64,000 nt of DNA, taken from the NCBI GenBank assembly GCA_036506155.1, contig DASXSF010000035.1, positions 124,001 through 188,000 on the forward strand. Reading direction: 5' to 3'. Each line of letters opens with the position of its first letter. Position 1 is the first letter of the stretch. This DNA is from DASXRA01 sp036506155. Lineage in GTDB: Bacteria > Actinomycetota > Actinomycetes > Mycobacteriales > Jatrophihabitantaceae. Position numbers and translations under genes: made by a program. This document shows positions 25,907-34,929 of the stretch, piece after piece. Under the pieces are notes generated by a model that searched no databases, had not been told where the DNA came from, and saw only the letters and a program-made list of their open reading frames with translations.

Positions 25907-27018
25907 TGCCCGGCGCGGTCGCGCTCAGCCACCCGGGCCAGCCACGCGTTGTACGCGTCCAGCCGGGCCTGGTCGTCGTCGATGTCGCCGTCTCCGCCGG
26001 CCCGGTCGGACAAGGTCGCCGCCCGAGCCCGCTCCAGCCAGCTGGATCGGTCGCGCAGCGAGCGTCCCGATGTGTGCTGCCATCCGATCACGAGCGCGAT
26101 CATGACCAGGGCCATGATCCCGTCACCGCCGAACCACATGATCGCCCCGCCGGTCTGCGTGTCCGTGAGCGGATCGACGGACAGGGCAGGGGGCGGAGAC
26201 ATCGCGACGGCCGTGCTCGACATCATCAGCGTCACACCGGTGAACGTGTCGACTGCCATCGCAAGCGCCAGCAGCCCCCACCGGGCGGGCGTCGAGAGGC
26301 GCCACCTGATCGGCTCGTCGCCGATGACCAGCACGAAGAACTGGTAACCCACCAGGAGGTACACGAGGTGTTCGAGCTGCCCGGCGGCGGTGGAGCGCAT
26401 GATCGTGTCCATCAGCCCGGTCAGGTGGCTGCCCACGATCACCCCCGTGTAGCAGGCGAGGGCCACCGGGGGCGAGGTCAGGAACGTCACGACGCGTCCC
26501 TGTGCGATCTGCTCGACGCGCTGGGATCCGGCCTCGACCGCGAGCCGCATGGGCCGTCCCGCTGCGAACAGCGCCGGGGCGACCATCACGAGCGCGAGGT
26601 GGCCCAGCATGTGGGCGGAGAACAACGCCTTGTCATAGACAGCGATCGCGCCGGACGTCGCATATGCGCAGACGCCGATGCCGGCCGCGAACGACACGGC
26701 TCGGGCCGCCGGCCACGGTGTCCCGGTCCGGCGGCGCCGTCGCACCACCGCCGTGGCATACCAGGCTCCGAGCCCCGCCAGTACCGCGAGCGCGACCGCG
26801 TCGACGTTCCACACGGTGAGGAGCCGGTGGCTGAGCAGCGGGCCGACCGGCGAACTGCCTGCCCGGAACAGGGCGTCGCTCGCGGGCATGTGCATGTGCT
26901 GCCGCGCGGTCAGATGCCGCACGACGTTGACGGTGAGGACGACGACGATGGCGCCGGCAACCAGCCAGGCGACCCAGACGGTATCCGCGCTGCGCCGGGC
27001 GTCGCGCTCCGTGCTCAC
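25903..27018 (-). CDS. Cytochrome c oxidase assembly factor, CtaG/caa3-type membrane protein
   Basis: 371 residues from GTG 27018, about seven to nine transmembrane helices. The family pattern is clear: FSAHMLGHLALVMVAPALFA, VVTFLTSPPVALACYTGVIV, HLTGLMDTIMRSTAAGQLEH, LLVGYQFFVLVIGDEPIRWR, with conserved His/Met-bearing helices. CtaG-type proteins help deliver copper to cytochrome oxidase. No oxidase genes are nearby. The C-terminal 70 residues are a charged cytoplasmic tail. Divergent from dnaK. Confidence 0.88.
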   Translation of the reverse strand: MSTERDARRSADTVWVAWLVAGAIVVVLTVNVVRHLTARQHMHMPASDALFRAGSSPVGPLLSHRLLTVWNVDAVALAVLAGLGAWYATAVVRRRRRTGTPWPAARAVSFAAGIGVCAYATSGAIAVYDKALFSAHMLGHLALVMVAPALFAAGRPMRLAVEAGSQRVEQIAQGRVVTFLTSPPVALACYTGVIVGSHLTGLMDTIMRSTAAGQLEHLVYLLVGYQFFVLVIGDEPIRWRLSTPARWGLLALAMAVDTFTGVTLMMSSTAVAMSPPPALSVDPLTDTQTGGAIMWFGGDGIMALVMIALVIGWQHTSGRSLRDRSSWLERARAATLSDRAGGDGDIDDDQARLDAYNAWLARVAERDRAGH

Positions 27019-27146
27019 CCGTCTAGTGTGGCGCGCTGCCGAAAGACCACCGCAGCCACCCGATATGCCGGGAAAGCGAGACTGTGGGTGCCGACGACGT
27101 GCCCGCCCGCTGCGGGGCATAATGGCTCGGGAACATGAGCGGACCT

Positions 27147-27169
27147 GACTCAGTTCTATTGACTGAATC
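27147..27169 (+). promoter_or_regulatory. Inverted repeat upstream of dnaK, possible divergent HspR site
   Basis: Arms GACTCAGT and ACTGAATC (7 of 8 paired) flank a 7-nt spacer, ending 28 nt before the dnaK start. The geometry equals that of HAIR (CTTGAGT-N7-ACTCAAG), the HspR operator, but the arm sequence differs, whereas a much better HAIR lies upstream of clpB at 40556. It could be a degenerate HspR site or a site for another regulator. Confidence 0.4.
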
Positions 27170-27197
27170 AAGAACTAGAGCATAGGGAGTACAGCCA

Positions 27198-29063
27198 ATG
27201 GCACGAGCTGTCGGTATCGACCTGGGTACCACCAACTCCGTCGTCGCCGTCCTGACCGGTGGCGAGCCGGAGGTCATTGCGAACGCCGAGGGCTCGCGCA
27301 CGACGCCGAGCGTCGTCGCGTTCGCCAAGAACGGCGAGGTGCTGGTCGGCGAGGTCGCCAAGCGCCAGGCCGTCACAAACGTCGATCGGACCATCCGCTC
27401 GGTGAAGCGCCACATGGGCGACCCGAGCTGGAAGGTGGAGATCGACGGTAAGACATACACCGCGCAGGAGATCAGCGCCCGCGTGCTGCAGAAGCTGAAG
27501 CGAGACGCCGAGTCGTACCTCGGCGAGGACGTCTCCGACGCGGTGATTACGACGCCCGCGTACTTCAACGACGCGCAACGCCAGGCCACCAAGGAGGCCG
27601 GCCAGATCGCGGGCCTCAATGTCCTGCGAATCATCAACGAGCCGACCGCGGCAGCGCTGGCCTACGGGCTGGACAAGGGCGAGAAGGAGCAGACGATCCT
27701 GGTCTTCGACCTGGGCGGCGGCACCTTCGACGTCAGCCTGCTCGAGATCGGCGAGGGTGTCATCGAGGTCAAGGCCACGAGCGGCGACAACCATCTCGGT
27801 GGCGACGACTGGGACGAGCGGGTCATCACGTGGCTCGTGGACAAGTTCAAGGCCGCCCACGGGATCGACCTGACCAAGGACAAGATGGCCATGCAGCGCC
27901 TTCGCGAGGCTGCCGAGCGGGCAAAGATCGAGCTGTCCAGCAACCAGCAGACGTCGATCAACCTGCCCTACATCACCGTGGACGCGGAGAAGAACCCGCT
28001 GTTCATGGATGAGACGCTCAGCCGAGCCGAGTTCCAGCGCATCACGGCCGACCTGCTCGAGCGCACCAGGGCGCCGTTCCACAACGTGATCAAGGACGCG
28101 AGCATCAGCCTGAACCAGATCGACCACGTCGTACTGGTCGGCGGTTCGACCCGCATGCCGGCCGTCGTCGACCTGGTGCGCGAGCTGACCGGCGGCAAGG
28201 AGCCGAACAAGGGCGTCAACCCGGACGAGGTCGTCGCCGTCGGTGCCGCGCTGCAGGCAGGCGTGCTCAAGGGCGACGTCAAGGACGTCCTGCTCCTCGA
28301 CGTCACGCCGCTGAGCCTCGGCATCGAGACCAAGGGTGGCGTGATGACCCGGCTGATCGAGCGGAACACGACGATCCCGACCAAGCGTTCGGAGATCTTC
28401 ACGACTGCCGACGACAACCAGTCGAGCGTCGAGATCCAGGTCTACCAGGGCGAGCGCGAGATCGCGGCGTACAACAAGAAGCTCGGCATGTTCGAGCTGA
28501 CCGGACTACCGCCGGCGCCACGGGGCGTGCCGAAGATCGAGGTCACGTTCGACATCGACGCGAACGGCATCGTGCACGTGAACGCGAAGGACCTTGCCAC
28601 CAACAAGGAGCAGGGCATGACGATCACCGGTGGCTCGGGCCTGTCCAAGGACGAGATCGACCGCATGATGCGCGATGCCGAGCAGCACGCCGAGGAGGAC
28701 CGCAAGCGCCGCGAAGAGGCCGAGACGCGCAACTCCGCGGAGTCGCTGCAGTTCGCGACGGAGAAGTTCCTGACCGAGAACGGTGACAAGCTGCCCGGCG
28801 ACAAGAGGAACGAACTCGAGACGGCCCTTGCCGAGTTGAAGGCCGCGCTCGGCGGTACCAACCTCGACTCGATCAAGTCGGCACAGGAGAAGGTCGCCCG
28901 TGTGTCGTCCGAGGCTGGTGGCGCGATGTACGACGCGGCGTCGGCTGCCGGCGCATCGGCGTCGGGCGATGCCGGCACACCGCCGCCGTCTTCCTCCACT
29001 GAGGACGAGAGTGTGGTCGATGCCGAGGTCGTGGACGAGGGGCCCGAGGGCGAGAAGCAGTGA
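27198..29063 (+). CDS. dnaK: Molecular chaperone DnaK (Hsp70)
   Basis: ATP-driven chaperone for unfolded proteins. 621 residues. Nucleotide-binding domain: AVGIDLGTTNSVVAVLTGGE, VITTPAYFNDAQRQATKEAG, RIINEPTAAALAYGLDKG, LVFDLGGGTFDVSLLEIGEG and VLVGGSTRMPAVVDLVRE; substrate-binding domain: LLLDVTPLSLGIETKGGVMT onward, with a helical lid rich in charged residues and a disordered Gly/Ser/acidic tail. AGGGAG precedes ATG 27198. First gene of the dnaK-grpE-dnaJ-hspR operon, expected to be repressed by HspR. Confidence 0.99.
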   Translation: MARAVGIDLGTTNSVVAVLTGGEPEVIANAEGSRTTPSVVAFAKNGEVLVGEVAKRQAVTNVDRTIRSVKRHMGDPSWKVEIDGKTYTAQEISARVLQKLKRDAESYLGEDVSDAVITTPAYFNDAQRQATKEAGQIAGLNVLRIINEPTAAALAYGLDKGEKEQTILVFDLGGGTFDVSLLEIGEGVIEVKATSGDNHLGGDDWDERVITWLVDKFKAAHGIDLTKDKMAMQRLREAAERAKIELSSNQQTSINLPYITVDAEKNPLFMDETLSRAEFQRITADLLERTRAPFHNVIKDASISLNQIDHVVLVGGSTRMPAVVDLVRELTGGKEPNKGVNPDEVVAVGAALQAGVLKGDVKDVLLLDVTPLSLGIETKGGVMTRLIERNTTIPTKRSEIFTTADDNQSSVEIQVYQGEREIAAYNKKLGMFELTGLPPAPRGVPKIEVTFDIDANGIVHVNAKDLATNKEQGMTITGGSGLSKDEIDRMMRDAEQHAEEDRKRREEAETRNSAESLQFATEKFLTENGDKLPGDKRNELETALAELKAALGGTNLDSIKSAQEKVARVSSEAGGAMYDAASAAGASASGDAGTPPPSSSTEDESVVDAEVVDEGPEGEKQ

Positions 29064-29632
29064 GCTCCGAGCACGAAACCCACGAGCATCACGAACCCGT
29101 TGTCATAAGAGATAAGCGGCGGCTCGACCCGGTGACGGGCGAGCCCCGCCACGCGATGCCGGAACCCGAGCCCGCCGAGGAGAAGATCCCGAAGGCCGAC
29201 GCGCTGATGCTGGAGGAACGCACCCGTGATCTGCAGCGGGTGCAGGCGGAGTACGCCAACTACCGCAAGCGCGTCGAGCGCGACCGCGTGGCCCTCGCGG
29301 AGGCCGCGGTGGGCAACGCGCTCGTCGGGCTGCTGCCGGTGCTCGACGACATCGACCGGGCTCGCGCGCATGGTGATCTGACCGGCGCGTTCAAGGCGGT
29401 GGCCGACCAGCTGGAGACCGTCCTGGGCAAGCTCGGGCTTACCGCGTTCGGTGAGCCGGGCGATCCGTTCGACCCGACCGTCCATGAGGCGGTCATGCAC
29501 GAGGAGAGTCCCGAGGTCGCGGAGCCGACCGCCACAACCGTGCTGCGCCGCGGCTACAAGCACGGCGATCGGCTGCTGCGTCCGGCGATGGTCGGCGTCA
29601 CCGATCCGGCACCACAGGCAGCGGACGAATAG
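29060..29632 (+). CDS. grpE: Nucleotide exchange factor GrpE
   Basis: Releases ADP from DnaK. 190 residues, GTG start overlapping the dnaK stop (GTGA). A long N-terminal helical region (LEERTRDLQRVQAEYANYRK, RVERDRVALAEAAVGNALVG) forms the dimeric coiled coil; the C-terminal beta domain contains PFDPTVHEAVMHEESPEV and VLRRGYKHGDRLLRPAMV, the hallmark GrpE signature. The N-terminus is unusually His/Glu-rich (SSEHETHEHHE). Confidence 0.98.
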   Translation: MSSEHETHEHHEPVVIRDKRRLDPVTGEPRHAMPEPEPAEEKIPKADALMLEERTRDLQRVQAEYANYRKRVERDRVALAEAAVGNALVGLLPVLDDIDRARAHGDLTGAFKAVADQLETVLGKLGLTAFGEPGDPFDPTVHEAVMHEESPEVAEPTATTVLRRGYKHGDRLLRPAMVGVTDPAPQAADE

Positions 29633-29649
29633 CGAGGGGGTGACGTCTG

Positions 29650-30822
29650 GTGAGCACTAAGGACTACATCGAGAAGGACTATTACAAGGCGCTGGGCGTC
29701 ACCAAGGACGCTTCTCCCGCTGAGATCAAGAAGGCGTACCGCAAACTCGCTCGGGAACTGCATCCGGACAAGAACCCCGGCAACGCCGAAGCGGAAGCCA
29801 AGTTCAAGGAAGTGTCCGAGGCATACGACGTTCTCTCGGACGAGAAGCGCCGCAAGGAGTACGACGAGGCCCGCACGCTGTTCGCAGGCGGCGGCTTCCG
29901 GCCCGGCGCAGGCGGATTCCCCGGTGGCGACGGCACGTTCGACGTAGGCGACCTGTTCTCGGGCACTGGTGGCGCGGGTGGCGGGCTCGGTGACATCTTC
30001 GGCGGGCTGTTCACGGGCGGAACGACTCGCCGGCGCAACGTCGGCCCCACGCGTGGGCAGGACGTCGACGCCGAGGTGACCCTGGGTTTCGACGAGGCCG
30101 TGCACGGCGTGATGCTGCCGTTGAAGCTATCCGGGCCGGGGACGTGCCGCACCTGCCACGGCTCGGGTGCGCGACCAGGCACCAGCCCGCACGTATGTCC
30201 GACCTGTGGCGGCAGTGGATTCGTCAGCCGCAACCAGGGCGCATTCGGGTTCAGCGAGCCGTGCCGTGATTGCCGGGGCACCGGGCAGATCATCGACGAC
30301 CCATGCCCTGACTGCCACGGCACCGGCGTCACCACGCAGACCCGAACGATCAACGTCCGGGTGCCGGCGGGGGTGCGCGACGGTGCGCGACTGCGCATCG
30401 CCGGCAAGGGCACGCCAGGCGTGCGCGGCGGTCCGGCCGGCGATCTGTTCGTCACGGTGCATGTCGGGGCGCACGAGCTGTTCGGGCGCCGCGGTGACAA
30501 CCTGACTCTGACGGTGCCGATCACCTATGCCGAAGCGGCACTGGGCACGACGCTGCGCGTGCCCACCCTCGACGGCGCCGTCTCGCTCAAGGTGCCGGCC
30601 GGCACTGCTAGCGGGCGGACGCTCCGGGTGCGCGGCCGCGGTATCAGCAAGCGTGGCGGCGGACACGGTGACCTGCTGGTCACCGTCGAGGTGGCCGTGC
30701 CGCAGAAGCTGAGCGGCGAGGCACGCGAGGCGCTGGAGAAGTATGCGGCGGCATCGGTCCAGGATGACCCGAGGCCACGTATCACTGCCGCTGTCCGGAA
30801 CGGGGAGAAGGGTCATGGCTGA
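29650..30822 (+). CDS. dnaJ: Chaperone DnaJ (Hsp40)
   Basis: Co-chaperone that delivers substrates to DnaK. 390 residues, GTG start. J domain: DYYKALGVTKDASPAEIKKA, with the HPD motif in LHPDKNPGNAE; Gly/Phe-rich linker (FAGGGFRPGAGGFPGGDGTF); four CxxCxGxG zinc repeats (CRTCHGSG, CPTCGGSG, CRDCRGTG, CPDCHGTG); and the C-terminal peptide-binding domain. It is the DnaJ1 type linked to dnaK-grpE. Overlaps hspR by 8 nt. Confidence 0.98.
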   Translation: MSTKDYIEKDYYKALGVTKDASPAEIKKAYRKLARELHPDKNPGNAEAEAKFKEVSEAYDVLSDEKRRKEYDEARTLFAGGGFRPGAGGFPGGDGTFDVGDLFSGTGGAGGGLGDIFGGLFTGGTTRRRNVGPTRGQDVDAEVTLGFDEAVHGVMLPLKLSGPGTCRTCHGSGARPGTSPHVCPTCGGSGFVSRNQGAFGFSEPCRDCRGTGQIIDDPCPDCHGTGVTTQTRTINVRVPAGVRDGARLRIAGKGTPGVRGGPAGDLFVTVHVGAHELFGRRGDNLTLTVPITYAEAALGTTLRVPTLDGAVSLKVPAGTASGRTLRVRGRGISKRGGGHGDLLVTVEVAVPQKLSGEAREALEKYAAASVQDDPRPRITAAVRNGEKGHG

Positions 30823-31183
30823 GCCGCATGTCCCTGACGACGCCCCGGTGTTCGTGATTTCCGTGGCGGCGCAGCTAGCGGGCATGCACGCTCAGACGCT
30901 GCGCCAATACGACCGGCTGGGGCTGGTGACACCCGGCCGCACCGTCGGCGGTGGGCGGCGCTACTCCGCCCGCGACGTGGCGCTACTGCGCGAAGTGCAG
31001 CGGCTCTCGCAACAGGAGGGCGTCAACCTCGCCGGCATCAAACGGATCATCGAGCTCGAGTCGCACGTCGACGCACTGCGCGCCCGGGTGGCCGAGCTGA
31101 CTGCTGAGCTCCGTCAGGCGTACGAGGAGCTGAACGCCCGTCCGTCCACGGCGCTGGTGGTGTGGCGGGCTCAACGTCGGTAA
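30815..31183 (+). CDS. hspR: Heat-shock transcriptional repressor HspR (MerR family)
   Basis: 122 residues. A MerR-type winged helix near the N-terminus (FVISVAAQLAGMHAQTLRQY, DRLGLVTPGRTVGGGRRYSA, DVALLREVQRLSQQEGVNLA) is followed by a coiled coil (LESHVDALRARVAELTAELR). HspR with DnaK as co-repressor binds HAIR sites in front of the dnaK operon and clpB in Streptomyces and Mycobacterium. ATG 30815 starts within the dnaJ end. The C-terminal VVWRAQRR is typical of the family. Confidence 0.97.
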   Translation: MAEPHVPDDAPVFVISVAAQLAGMHAQTLRQYDRLGLVTPGRTVGGGRRYSARDVALLREVQRLSQQEGVNLAGIKRIIELESHVDALRARVAELTAELRQAYEELNARPSTALVVWRAQRR

Positions 31184-31234
31184 TGACGCAATCCGGCGTC
31201 GCCAGCGCACCGCTCTCCCCAAAGATCACGCCTG

Positions 31235-31828
31235 TCAACGAACCCTGTGCCGCTCCGCGTACCGGCGGGCCTTGGCGCGGTTGCCGCAGACGGCCATCTC
31301 GCACCAGCGGCGCCGACCGGACGGGTCGAGGAACAACCAACCGCATGCCTTGTCAGCACAGCTGCGGATCGCGTGGCGCGGATAGCGCTCGAGCAGCGTG
31401 GCCAGCGACAGCGTGAACCGGTGTAGCGGCATGCGCAGCCCTGCGCCGCCGTCCAGCCGCAGGGCGGATGCCTCGTCGCTCACGTAGCGCGAGGCGCGCA
31501 CCGCGTTGGCCACGAACGTGCGCAGCTCTGCGGCGGCGTCCACCGAATCGTCGACCATCGTGGCGTGCAGCGCGGACCGCAGCCGCTTGACGTCACGCAG
31601 CGCCGACCGGGCCTGCCTCGGCGACTGTTGCGAAGCGGTAAGCAACGCATGGGCGTCGGCAGGGCTGACAAGGTCGACGTCTCGGGCGAGCACGATCAGC
31701 GCGCCGTAGTCGACGAGGTACTCCCGTGGCTGCGGAAAACTCCAGCCGCCCACGGTGTTGTTCAACTCGAGCGCAGGGTGTCCTGATACCCGCTCGGGCA
31801 GCCATACCCCATCGACCTGCCGCGCCAT
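31235..31828 (-). CDS. CGNR zinc-finger / ABATE-domain regulator
   Basis: 197 residues. The N-terminal ABATE domain (LELNNTVGGWSFPQPREYLV, DYGALIVLARDVDLVSPADA) is followed by the C-terminal CGNR zinc finger: CADKACGWLFLDPS, RRRWCEMAVCGNRAKARRY. Such proteins are putative stress-response transcription regulators. ATG 31828 is used; an upstream ATT-initiated extension is unlikely. Divergent from the large permease gene (88-nt gap), so it may regulate that ABC system, and convergent with hspR. Confidence 0.88.
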   Translation of the reverse strand: MARQVDGVWLPERVSGHPALELNNTVGGWSFPQPREYLVDYGALIVLARDVDLVSPADAHALLTASQQSPRQARSALRDVKRLRSALHATMVDDSVDAAAELRTFVANAVRASRYVSDEASALRLDGGAGLRMPLHRFTLSLATLLERYPRHAIRSCADKACGWLFLDPSGRRRWCEMAVCGNRAKARRYAERHRVR

Positions 31829-31916
31829 GTCTCGTATACTAACCGGAACTTGCGGAAAAGGAGTTAGTCGGCGATGGACGGTCGCGCGAAGACACACCAA
31901 GCGGCGGGCTAGTCCA

Positions 31917-34877
31917 GTGCCGGTCATTGCGTCGCTTGCGGCCGCACAGCTGCGCCACCGGCCCGGACGCTGGGCGTTGCTCGTCGCTGGCGTCGCGCTG
32001 GCAGCCGCGATCCCGATAGTGGCCGCCGGCGCCGGCGACTCGGTAGCAGCGCAAACGGTACGGACGACCGTGCGGCAGATGTCGCCAGGCGATCGCACCA
32101 TCACCGTCGTCGGTACCGGCACGATCTACAGCCGCAACCAGGCCGCCACGTTCGACACGCTGGTGCGGAATCAGCTGGCGCAGCTGTCGCGGTACCCGGT
32201 GCGTCGCGAGCTCGTCTTCCACCAGCTCTCACAGAACGGCGCCACGTTCTTTCTCGGCGCCGCCGACGACCTGCGTAGCGCCGTACGCGTGACGAGCGGC
32301 CGGTTGCCGCAGTCGTGCACCCCGCGGCGTTGCGAGGTGGTCGCCCTCGGCGGCAACGAGGCGACACTTGCCCACGCGGTGACCTCTCTGGGTCTGGTCG
32401 TCGTGGGGCGCGCGGAGCGCACCGACCCGACCGTGCTGAGCGGCGAACTCAATCCCGGCTCGGTGCCGCTGCTGCTCGGCGACGGTGCGGACGCCGTGTC
32501 GCAGCTCGAGCCGCTGTCGCTGTTCGCGCGCACGTACGGCTGGGTGACCAGTCTCGACATCGATCGGGTGATCGCGTTGGGTGTGCCGGCGTACGTGCGC
32601 CGCTCGTCCGAGGTCGCGGACACACTGATCGCCAAGATCGACGGTGCCGCCATCGTCCGCCCCGACGAACAGCTGACCGACGAATACCACCGCGCGTCGT
32701 TGTCGGCACGCCGGTTCGGGCTGCTAGGTGGCACCGCCGCCGTGCTGCTCCTCGGCTTCGCGATAGTCGCCGCGGTGAGCCTGCGGCGCGAACATGCCGT
32801 GCTTGTCGCAGTGCTGCGCCGCCGGGGCGCGCGCATCGCAGGGGTCGGAGCGCTCACCGCGTTGGAGGCGGGCGCCGCGTGCATAGCAGGGGCTGTCCTT
32901 GGCGTGGTGCTGGGCGCCGGCGTCACGGCGGGGTTGGCCCACCGCGCGAATATCCCCGCCTGGCGGACGATCCGGCACGCGTTCGGCTCAGCCTGGCCGG
33001 CGACGGTGCTCTTGCTCGTGGCGGCCACCGCAGTGACAGCCGCCGTACTGGTGTGGCCGGACCGCGATCGCCGAACGGTGTGGCGCACCGTCGAGCTGAT
33101 CGGTGTCGCCTGCCTCGGCGCGGCCTGGCTGGGGGCCAGCCGCGGGTCGACATCGCTGGCAGACGGCAACGATCCCTTCGTCGTCGCGCTTCCGGTACTG
33201 GCCGCCGTGGTGGGCGGGCTGGTAGCGGCGCATCTCTGGGCGCCGCTCGCCCGCCTCGCCGCGCGGCTCGTGCCGCGCGGGTCAGTGGCCGGCCGGATCG
33301 GCCTGCTCGGCGCGATCCGCCGCCCGCTGCGCCCGGTCGCCACGACGGCGTTCCTCACCGCAGCGGTGGCGTCGGTGGTCTTCGCCGGCGCGTATCGGGC
33401 GACCCTGCTCGGCGGCTCGATCGACCAGGCGGCGTACCAGGTGCCGCTCGACGCGACGATCACCGGTGGCCGAGACGTCACGACACCGCTCGCGGTCACG
33501 AGCCCGTCCGCGCTGGCGGCAGCCGCGCCGAATACCCGGGCGTACGGGGTGGTACGGACGTCGGGCGTGGTGCGCCCGCTGGACGGCAGCACCGAACAGG
33601 TCACGATGCTCGGCGTCGACGGCGCGGCGATGCACGAGGTACACCGCTGGTCGCAGGTGACGGGCACGTCGGATTCGCCGGCGACTGTCGCAGGCCGGCT
33701 GCGCGCGCCGGTGGCAACCCCGGCGCCGCCGGTCACCGCCCGAACGGTGAGCCTGGACGTTGCCGGCTTGTCACCGGCGGTGGACGTCCTGTTGTGGTTG
33801 ACGTCCGGCGACGGCCGCGACGCCGCGGTGGAGCTTTCTCGCCACGGCTCGCGCCTCACCGGCAGGGTGCCGCCCGGCTCGTGGCGCCCGCTTGCCATCA
33901 CGCTCAACGAGAACGTCGAGTACGCCACCCACCACCAGCACGCCATAGGGGAGGGCAACACCGACCAGCCGGTTGTGGCCGGCACGATCAGCTTCGGCGC
34001 TGCGCCGTGGCGCTGGGCCGGCTGGGGTTCGGCCAACGCCGCCGCCGGTATCAGCGGCGCTGCGCTGCGTGTGTCGTATCGCCTCGAGGGCTCGCAAATC
34101 GTGCTCGTCCCGGACTACACGCCCCCGCCGGAGCTGCCCGTGGCCGTCGACCCCGCGACCGCCGGCATCGCCGATCACGGCAGGCTGACGATCACCCTGG
34201 ACGAGGTCACCGTCATCGGCCGGGTTGTCGCGACGCTGCCGCGCTTCCCCACGACCACCGGGCCGTTCGTAGTAGCCGACCGGCAGGCGTTGTCCTCGGT
34301 CGTCGATCGCAGCCAGCCTGGTACGGGTGCCACGAGCGAGCTCTGGGTGGCGAGCCCGGAGGCGGCTCGCGTCACCGCGCCGTTGCATCAACTGACCGTG
34401 ACACTGCGCGCGCCCATCCAGCAACGTCTCACCGACGACCCGGTCGCGAGCGGCTCCCGGCTGCTGCTCGCGCTGCTCGCCGGGCTGGCGCTGCTCGTCG
34501 CCGGGGTCGCGGTGGTGCTGCTCGTCCTCGGCGACCGCCGCGACGACGCGGGCGAACTGCACGCCTGGGAGGCGGACGGCGTGCGCCCGGCGACATTGCG
34601 CCGGATGCTGTTCCTGCGTGCGGTGTCGGTCGTCGGCGTGGCGTTGCCGTTCGGCGTGGCGACCGGGCTCATGCTCGCCGAGGTCGGCGCCAAGCTCGTC
34701 GCCGTGGACGCGTCCGGAGTGGCGCCGGTGCCGCCGCTGTCGGTGTCGATCGGCGCCGCGTGGACGGCCCTGCTGTTGCTTGCCGGGCTCGGGCTCGCCG
34801 TGGCGCTGGCCGCAGCCGTCGCCTCCCGAATGCTCCGTGAACGCCTGCCGGCCCGTCCCGAACTGGATCTGCGATGA
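31917..34877 (+). CDS. Large FtsX/MacB-type ABC transporter permease
   Basis: 986 residues from GTG 31917, the only plausible start in frame after the divergent promoter region. An N-terminal transmembrane helix (WALLVAGVALAAAIPIVAAG) leads to an extracytoplasmic domain with a Cys pair (LPQSCTPRRCEVVAL), then a helix block (LLGGTAAVLLLGFAIVAAVS and others), a second large extracytoplasmic domain of about 350 residues, and a C-terminal block of three helices typical of FtsX (LLLALLAGLALLVAGVAVVL, FLRAVSVVGVALPFGVATGL, WTALLLLAGLGLAVALAAAV). Works with the double ATPase at 34930-36438. Substrate unknown; the large outer domains suggest lipid or lipoprotein handling or signalling. Confidence 0.88.
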   Translation: MPVIASLAAAQLRHRPGRWALLVAGVALAAAIPIVAAGAGDSVAAQTVRTTVRQMSPGDRTITVVGTGTIYSRNQAATFDTLVRNQLAQLSRYPVRRELVFHQLSQNGATFFLGAADDLRSAVRVTSGRLPQSCTPRRCEVVALGGNEATLAHAVTSLGLVVVGRAERTDPTVLSGELNPGSVPLLLGDGADAVSQLEPLSLFARTYGWVTSLDIDRVIALGVPAYVRRSSEVADTLIAKIDGAAIVRPDEQLTDEYHRASLSARRFGLLGGTAAVLLLGFAIVAAVSLRREHAVLVAVLRRRGARIAGVGALTALEAGAACIAGAVLGVVLGAGVTAGLAHRANIPAWRTIRHAFGSAWPATVLLLVAATAVTAAVLVWPDRDRRTVWRTVELIGVACLGAAWLGASRGSTSLADGNDPFVVALPVLAAVVGGLVAAHLWAPLARLAARLVPRGSVAGRIGLLGAIRRPLRPVATTAFLTAAVASVVFAGAYRATLLGGSIDQAAYQVPLDATITGGRDVTTPLAVTSPSALAAAAPNTRAYGVVRTSGVVRPLDGSTEQVTMLGVDGAAMHEVHRWSQVTGTSDSPATVAGRLRAPVATPAPPVTARTVSLDVAGLSPAVDVLLWLTSGDGRDAAVELSRHGSRLTGRVPPGSWRPLAITLNENVEYATHHQHAIGEGNTDQPVVAGTISFGAAPWRWAGWGSANAAAGISGAALRVSYRLEGSQIVLVPDYTPPPELPVAVDPATAGIADHGRLTITLDEVTVIGRVVATLPRFPTTTGPFVVADRQALSSVVDRSQPGTGATSELWVASPEAARVTAPLHQLTVTLRAPIQQRLTDDPVASGSRLLLALLAGLALLVAGVAVVLLVLGDRRDDAGELHAWEADGVRPATLRRMLFLRAVSVVGVALPFGVATGLMLAEVGAKLVAVDASGVAPVPPLSVSIGAAWTALLLLAGLGLAVALAAAVASRMLRERLPARPELDLR

Positions 34878-34893
34878 GCGCGGCAGCGGAGCT

Positions 34894-34914
34894 CTTCGCG
34901 CGAGCGGTCATCGC
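34894..34914. repeat. Short intergenic repeat, copy A
   Basis: This 21-nt sequence, beginning CTTCGCGCGAGCGG, is identical to that at 39840-39860 except for one base (G versus C at its 14th position). It sits in the 52-nt gap between the permease and ATPase genes and includes a GCGATGA/TCATCGC-like symmetry with the preceding gene end. Confidence 0.5.
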
Positions 34915-34929
34915 ATCGGCGGTACGGAA

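Noticed and set aside
27159..27188. TTGACT as a -35 box with a -10 at about 27183
   Set aside because: The -10 candidate would overlap the dnaK Shine-Dalgarno AGGGAG, so I do not call this promoter.
28442..29563. 373-codon minus-strand frame opposite dnaK/grpE, and similar frames opposite clpB and fba
   Set aside because: Shadows of dnaK, clpB and fba; composition is Arg/Ala/His-rich without domain similarity.
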